Source of the DNA: Rhodospira sp.
GTDB taxonomy: Bacteria > Pseudomonadota > Alphaproteobacteria > Rhodospirillales > Rhodospirillaceae
DNA length: 9,923 nt
Assembly (NCBI GenBank): GCA_028277295.1
Contig: JANQGN010000289.1
Location: 1 to 9,923 of the forward strand
Direction: 5' to 3'
Shown here: piece after piece, positions 6,440-9,923 of the stretch
How positions within the stretch are numbered: position 1 is the stretch's first letter
Layout of the letters: every line of letters starts with the position of its first letter
Position numbers and translations under genes: made by a program
The notes under the pieces: model-generated
What the model was told of the DNA's origin: nothing
What the model saw: only the letters and a program-made list of their open reading frames with translations
Database searches by the model: none

Positions 6440-7183
6440 ATGGAGGGGCTGGATGTCACCTATCTGGGGGCGCTGACCGCTGGCGTGCTCAGTTTCTTAT
6501 CCCCCTGTATCTTACCCATCGTGCCGCCGTACCTGTGCTTCATCGGCGGCGTCAGCCTGGATCAGCTTGAGGGTGATGACACCGAGGTGCGCACCGCGCG
6601 CGCGCGGGTGTTCATGGCCGCCCTGGCCTTCGTGCTGGGCTTCGGCACCGTGTTCGTGGCCCTGGGGGCGGGCGCCGCCATGGCCGGCAACGTGGTTTCC
6701 GAGAACATGCACATCCTGGCGCCCATCGCCGGGGGTATCATCGTTGTCCTTGGGCTGCACTTCCTGGGGGTGTTTCGCATCTCCATGCTGTATCGCGAGG
6801 CCCGCTTTCACGTGGAGTCCAGGCCGGTTGGCCTGATCGGCGCCTATCTGGTGGGGCTGGCCTTCGCCTTCGGCTGGACCCCTTGCGTCGGCCCGGTGCT
6901 GGCGGCGATTCTGTTCGTGGCCGGCTCCAGTCCCAGCCCCTGGACGGGCGCGTCGCTGCTGGGGACCTATGCCGTGGGCATCGGCGTGCCGTTTCTGCTG
7001 GCGGCGCTGGCGATTGGGGCGTTTCTGCGCTTCATGAAGCGGTTCCGGCGCCATATGGGAACGGTGGAGAAGGTCATCGGTGGCTTGCTGGTGCTGACCG
7101 GTCTTCTCATCATGACGGGCGGCATGGCCGATATCGCCCAATGGATGATCGAGGCGTTTCCCACTCTGGAGAGGATTGGGTGA
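6440..7183 (+). CDS. soxV: CcdA-family membrane thiol-disulfide transporter, SoxV-like
   Basis: The 247-residue protein belongs to the CcdA/DsbD-beta family, with about six membrane segments. These proteins pass electrons from cytoplasmic thioredoxin to periplasmic thiol proteins. The conserved blocks are LSFLSPCILPIVPPYLCFIGG (C23, C33) and FAFGWTPCVGPVLAAILF (C149). C23 and C149 are the expected redox pair. In sox clusters this role is filled by SoxV, which reduces SoxW and SoxS; both partners are encoded at the left end of this window. Simple CcdA for cytochrome c maturation is an alternative, and the SoxA/SoxX hemes would also need it. ATG 6440 is used because it leads straight into the first membrane helix and GGGAG lies upstream. 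A GTG at 6350 overlapping the soxB stop would add 30 charged residues and is less likely. It is the last gene before the terminator. Confidence 0.85.
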   Translation: MEGLDVTYLGALTAGVLSFLSPCILPIVPPYLCFIGGVSLDQLEGDDTEVRTARARVFMAALAFVLGFGTVFVALGAGAAMAGNVVSENMHILAPIAGGIIVVLGLHFLGVFRISMLYREARFHVESRPVGLIGAYLVGLAFAFGWTPCVGPVLAAILFVAGSSPSPWTGASLLGTYAVGIGVPFLLAALAIGAFLRFMKRFRRHMGTVEKVIGGLLVLTGLLIMTGGMADIAQWMIEAFPTLERIG

Positions 7184-7228
7184 GGGCCGCGTTCTGGCGC
7201 GGCCCGACGGTTCGCGCATGGCGGCGAT

Positions 7229-7260
7229 GAAAGCCCCCTCCGGGATCGGAGGGGGCTTTC
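7229..7260 (+). terminator. Strong intrinsic terminator closing the sox unit
   Basis: GAAAGCCCCCTCC (7229-7241) and GGAGGGGGCTTTC (7248-7260) are perfect 13-bp arms around a 6-base loop, 45 bases after the soxV-like stop. The T-tract is carried in the right arm (CTTTC) and is short beyond it. The symmetry would let it work in both directions. Confidence 0.85.
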
Positions 7261-7340
7261 CCTTGCAGGTGCGAAACGGGTAAGGTCGCGTCTTCGACCG
7301 GCGGCCCTTGCCTTTTCATCTCGAAATCGTACCTGTCTGG

Positions 7341-7355
7341 TCGGATATGATCCGA
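7341..7355. promoter_or_regulatory. Inverted repeat upstream of the YeeE/YedE gene; candidate operator
   Basis: TCGGAT-ATG-ATCCGA is a perfect 6-bp inverted repeat with a 3-base spacer, 50 bases ahead of the start codon. It contains TATGAT, a possible -10 box, but no good -35 lies at standard distance. It sits between a terminator and a new gene, where a promoter must exist. No regulator can be named from the sequence. Confidence 0.35.
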
Positions 7356-7405
7356 ACGGAGCCCGCGCGACCCGGTCTCCCGTCCCGAAGGAAAAGGCCA
7401 CGCCC

Positions 7406-8638
7406 ATGGACTTAACCGGCGTCCTGGATGCCCTGGGGGCGCCCGCCACCGTCGCCCTGGCCGGTTTGGTGGTGGGCGTGCTGTTCGGGGGCTTCGCTCA
7501 GCGCAGCCGCTTCTGCCTGCGCGCCGCCGTGGTGGAGTTCGCCCGCGGCTCCATTGGCGGCAAGGTATCGCTGTGGTTCATCGCCTTCGCGGCCGCCGTG
7601 CTGTTCACCCAGGGTCTCATTCACCTCGGGCAGCTTGACGTCGCCGAGGCGCGCCAACTCTCCGGGGTGGGCAGCCTGTCGGGCGCCATCGTCGGCGGCC
7701 TGATCTTTGGTGTCGGCATGATCCTGACGCGCGGCTGTCCAAGCCGTCTGCTGGTGCTGTCCGCGAGCGGAAACCTGCGGGCGCTGTTTTCCGGGCTGCT
7801 GTTCGCGGTTACCGCTCAGGCGGCGCTATATGGGGTCCTGGCACCCCTGCGGACCGAGGTGGCCGGGTGGTGGACGGTGCAAGACTCCTCGGTGCGTCAT
7901 GCCCTTACCCTGCTTGGCCTGGATGCCGGCGCCGGCCTGATCCTGGGCCTGCTGTTCATGATGGGCGCCGTCTATTTCGCTGTCCGCAACCGGCTGTCCG
8001 CCTGGGCCTGGGTCGGCGGATTGGGGGTGGGGGCGACGATCGCCGCCGCCTGGTGGGTGACCTATACGGTGTCGTGGCAGGCTTTCGATCCGGTCCAGAT
8101 CGAAGGCATCAGCTTCACCGGACCCTCGGCGGACACGCTGATGCTGCTGCTGGCGCCGCCCGACGCGCCGCTAGACTTCGACGTGGGGCTGGTGCCAGGG
8201 GTGTTCCTGGGGGCATTCGTGGCCGCGTGGCTGGCCCGCGACCTGAAGCTGGAGGGCTTCTCGGGTGGCACTGCCATGCGCCGCTACATCGTTGGCGCGG
8301 TGTTCATGGGGGCTGGGGGCATGCTGGCCGGCGGCTGCGCCGTGGGGGCCGGCGTCACCGGCGGCGCGGTGTTCGCGCTAACCGCCTGGGTGGCGCTGTT
8401 CTGCATGTGGGTGGGTGCCGCCATCGCCGACCTGGTGGTGGACCGCTGGGGCTTGGTGCTGGGTGACCAGGCGACCATGGGCGAGAACGCCGCCACCGTG
8501 GCGTGGGCGCGGCGCGTCGGGGCGTTCCTGCCCGGGCCATTGCGTCCGTCCACGCCGGCCGCGCGGGCGCCCCGGGACGAGGGGCCGTCGCCGCCATCGC
8601 CGTCCGAGGCTGGTCGGGAACGGGAACGCGCGGCCTGA
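7406..8638 (+). CDS. YeeE/YedE-family sulfur-compound transporter (SoxT/TsuA-like)
   Basis: The 410-residue integral membrane protein has some nine to ten hydrophobic segments and the duplicated layout of the YeeE/YedE (Sulf_transp) family. Conserved cysteine blocks are GGFAQRSRFCLRAAVVEF (C37), MILTRGCPSRLLVLSASGNL (C111) and GGMLAGGCAVGAGVTGG (C311). In the structurally studied TsuA these cysteines relay thiosulfate through the pore. Related SoxT proteins occur beside sox genes and can affect sox induction. A role in thiosulfate or sulfane uptake is inferred from family and position; the substrate and the name SoxT are not proven. The last 35 or so residues are a hydrophilic proline/serine/arginine-rich tail outside the conserved core. 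The start has AAGGA about 13 bases upstream. It follows its own promoter region, after the sox terminator. Confidence 0.88.
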   Translation: MDLTGVLDALGAPATVALAGLVVGVLFGGFAQRSRFCLRAAVVEFARGSIGGKVSLWFIAFAAAVLFTQGLIHLGQLDVAEARQLSGVGSLSGAIVGGLIFGVGMILTRGCPSRLLVLSASGNLRALFSGLLFAVTAQAALYGVLAPLRTEVAGWWTVQDSSVRHALTLLGLDAGAGLILGLLFMMGAVYFAVRNRLSAWAWVGGLGVGATIAAAWWVTYTVSWQAFDPVQIEGISFTGPSADTLMLLLAPPDAPLDFDVGLVPGVFLGAFVAAWLARDLKLEGFSGGTAMRRYIVGAVFMGAGGMLAGGCAVGAGVTGGAVFALTAWVALFCMWVGAAIADLVVDRWGLVLGDQATMGENAATVAWARRVGAFLPGPLRPSTPAARAPRDEGPSPPSPSEAGRERERAA

Positions 8639-8653
8639 ACGTGCCAGAGAATC

Positions 8654-8673
8654 GTGAGTGGTTTTGGACTCAC
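8654..8673 (+). terminator. Weak hairpin after the YeeE/YedE gene
   Basis: GTGAGT (8654-8659) and ACTCAC (8668-8673) form a perfect 6-bp stem with an 8-base loop, 15 bases after the stop. There is no T-run after it, only a TTTT in the loop. It may be the 3' end of the transcript or nothing. Confidence 0.25.
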
Positions 8674-8694
8674 CTACCATGCTCTGAGCGTCTG

Positions 8695-8870
8695 ATACCA
8701 ACGGCATCAGATCTTGATCTTCCCTCATTGCATGTAGCATGTAGGGTGCGCTCGCGCCGTCAGGCGCAGCGCACCATTCCGCAAAGAGATGGTGCGCTGT
8801 CCGCCATTTTATGGCGGTCGAGCGCACCCTACGCGTCGCCGCAAGAGTCAATGTCAGGCGCCGTTGGTAT
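8695..8870. repeat. Nested palindromic repeat element, MITE- or REP-like
   Basis: Outer arms ATACCAACGGC (8695-8705) and GCCGTTGGTAT (8860-8870) are exact complements, and partial complementarity continues inward for about 27 bases. Inside, GTAGGGTGCGCTCG (8741-8754) pairs exactly with CGAGCGCACCCTAC (8819-8832). This stem encloses three hairpins: GCGCC/GGCGC (8754-8767), CAGCGCACCAT/ATGGTGCGCTG (8767-8799) and CCGCCAT/ATGGCGG (8801-8817). The result is a nearly gap-free four-way junction. The core GGTGCGCT or its complement appears four times. No transposase is encoded. The GTAGGGTGCGC type of palindrome resembles short interspersed repeats of many proteobacteria. No clear target duplication is seen at either pair of ends. 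Confidence 0.75.
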
Positions 8871-8906
8871 GATATTGAAACAAATCGTCCCCAAAAAGGT
8901 CTTCCA

Positions 8907-8929
8907 GGGCGATCTGTACCAGATCGCTC
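8907..8929 (-). terminator. Hairpin after the L,D-transpeptidase gene
   Basis: GGGCGATCTG (8907-8916) and CAGATCGCTC (8920-8929) form a 10-bp stem with one G-T pair and a 3-base loop. It begins 10 bases past the stop codon on the minus strand. A run of five T follows about nine bases beyond the stem. It is a plausible, imperfect terminator, or part of the neighbouring repeat. Confidence 0.4.
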
Positions 8930-8939
8930 GGGATTTGCT

Positions 8940-9923
8940 CTAGATCGGCCCTCCAGCCGTTTCCGTGGCCTTGGCTGGGTTGGGGGCCGGACCGGGCGCG
9001 GAGACCGGAACGGGGGTCTCGGACGCGGCGCCGGACACCGTGGGCGCTGGGGCCTGAGAGGTCGCTGGACCGGCGGGGAGCGGCGTGGGTGCCCGACGGG
9101 CAACGCGGCCGATGTCCCGGGCGTCGTGGCCATAGATGTCGGGACGGAAGTGCACGGTGTCGGTCTCGTCCACCCAGGCCGTGACATAGACGATGGACAG
9201 CGGCACGGCGCTGCGTGGCCGCACCGTCTGGGTTCCGCCGCGATTGACGCGGGCCGTCAGGCTCTCGGCTGTCTGCCCGTGCTCGTTCATCAGGAACGCG
9301 GCGAAGTCCATCGGGTCGCGCACGCGCACGCACCCGGAACTGAAGGTCCGTTGCGAGCGCGCGAACAGGCCACGGCTGGGCGTGCTGTGCAGATAGACGT
9401 CATGGCTGTTGGGGAACAGGAACTTGATACGTCCCAGGGCATTGGCGCCCCCGGGTGCCTGGCGCAGACGCAAGGCGCGGATATCCACGTCGTCGGCCGT
9501 CCAGTCGATGGTGGTTGGGTCCAACACCTCGGACTGGCCATCCCAGCCGCTATAGACGGTGAAGCCGCTGCGTGTGAGGTACTCCGGATCCTCCCGCAGC
9601 TTGGGCAAGATATCCTTATGGGCGATACTTGTGGGCACCGTCCACGTGGGGTTGAGGACCATCGTGGTGATGGCGCTTGTCAACTCCGGCGTGGGCCGGT
9701 CTCGCCGTCCGACAATGACGTCAGTGCGGAAGGTGGTGACCCCGTTGTCGCGCCCCTCCAGATGGGCGCCGGCGATGTTGACCTCCACCGACCGGCCGAC
9801 CGGGACCGGCGGCATGCCGCGCAGCCGCCGCAGGTTCAGGGCCATCTGCCGCAGGCGCTGGTCCACGGGCATGGCCAGCGCCGCGCGGGTGCGCGGGCCG
9901 ATCTTGGCGTCCACGCTCAGGCC
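8940..9923 (-). CDS. L,D-transpeptidase (YkuD domain, YcbB-like), 5' end outside the window
   Basis: The minus-strand frame is open through the right edge and ends in TAG at 8942-8940, giving 327 visible residues of the C-terminal part. The first visible residues, GLSVDAKIGPRTRAAL, are the end of a peptidoglycan-binding repeat. The catalytic YkuD domain follows, with FPNSHDVYLHSTPSRGLFAR (H179 region) and SSGCVRVRDPMDFA, in which C198 is the nucleophile. The order PG-binding repeat then catalytic domain, with the insertion before HST, resembles YcbB/LdtD-type enzymes that form 3-3 cross-links or attach proteins to murein in the periplasm. A linker of alanine, proline and glycine (about residues 275-327) ends the protein; it is low in complexity. 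It is unrelated to the sox genes and converges on the YeeE/YedE gene, with the repeat element between. Confidence 0.9.
   Translation of the reverse strand, partial: GLSVDAKIGPRTRAALAMPVDQRLRQMALNLRRLRGMPPVPVGRSVEVNIAGAHLEGRDNGVTTFRTDVIVGRRDRPTPELTSAITTMVLNPTWTVPTSIAHKDILPKLREDPEYLTRSGFTVYSGWDGQSEVLDPTTIDWTADDVDIRALRLRQAPGGANALGRIKFLFPNSHDVYLHSTPSRGLFARSQRTFSSGCVRVRDPMDFAAFLMNEHGQTAESLTARVNRGGTQTVRPRSAVPLSIVYVTAWVDETDTVHFRPDIYGHDARDIGRVARRAPTPLPAGPATSQAPAPTVSGAASETPVPVSAPGPAPNPAKATETAGGPI

Noticed and set aside
8741..8832. Cloverleaf-like fold that might be a tRNA
   Set aside because: The stem lengths are wrong, and no T-loop, anticodon arm pattern or CCA end is present. The exact repeats point to a palindromic repeat element.
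8869..8943. A 24-codon plus-strand frame (MILKQIVPKKVFQGDLYQIA...)
   Set aside because: No ribosome site; it overlaps the repeat arm and the terminator-like hairpin, and is antisense to the coding-like tail noted above.
1..9923. CRISPR array, integrase, phage genes or an attachment site
   Set aside because: No regularly spaced direct repeats, no tRNA-bounded segment and no recombinase or phage-like protein are visible in the window.

Overview
The window carries a thiosulfate-oxidation (sox) gene cluster from a high-GC proteobacterium. Gene content, Tat/Sec signals, the GGCGG end of SoxY and the diheme SoxA point to an alphaproteobacterium, plausibly of the Rhodospirillales. That placement is inference; there is no rRNA or other marker gene here.

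Layout, left to right. Positions 1-1214 hold two minus-strand genes for periplasmic thioredoxin-fold proteins, soxS (768-1214) and soxW (1-623, cut by the left edge). A 562-base divergent gap (1215-1776) has no gene but contains an AT-rich palindrome over a TATAAT box. From 1777 to 7183 the plus strand carries soxX, soxY, soxZ, soxA, soxB and a CcdA-family membrane gene (soxV-like), closed by a strong intrinsic terminator at 7229-7260. A YeeE/YedE-family sulfur-compound transporter gene follows as its own unit (7406-8638). The next 300 bases (8639-8939) hold a nested palindromic element. The window ends with the 3' part of a minus-strand L,D-transpeptidase gene (8940-9923).

How the genes fit together. 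SoxAX conjugates thiosulfate to the C-terminal cysteine of SoxY within the SoxYZ carrier, and SoxB then hydrolyses the sulfone group off as sulfate. The CcdA-like protein would pass cytoplasmic reducing power across the membrane to SoxW and SoxS, which keep the carrier cysteine and related thiols reduced. The YeeE/YedE protein probably moves thiosulfate or a related sulfur species across the membrane. SoxCD (sulfane dehydrogenase) and the ArsR-type repressor SoxR are not in this window. Without SoxCD, Sox systems usually leave the sulfane sulfur as stored S0 or for other pathways, but the genes could lie outside the window.

The protein-coding content is recognisable and not novel as such. The less ordinary parts are non-coding: a long concentric palindrome with a competing alternative hairpin in the oversized soxX-soxY gap (2390-2533), the candidate SoxR-type operator in the divergent region, and the nested, cloverleaf-like repeat element near 8695-8870.
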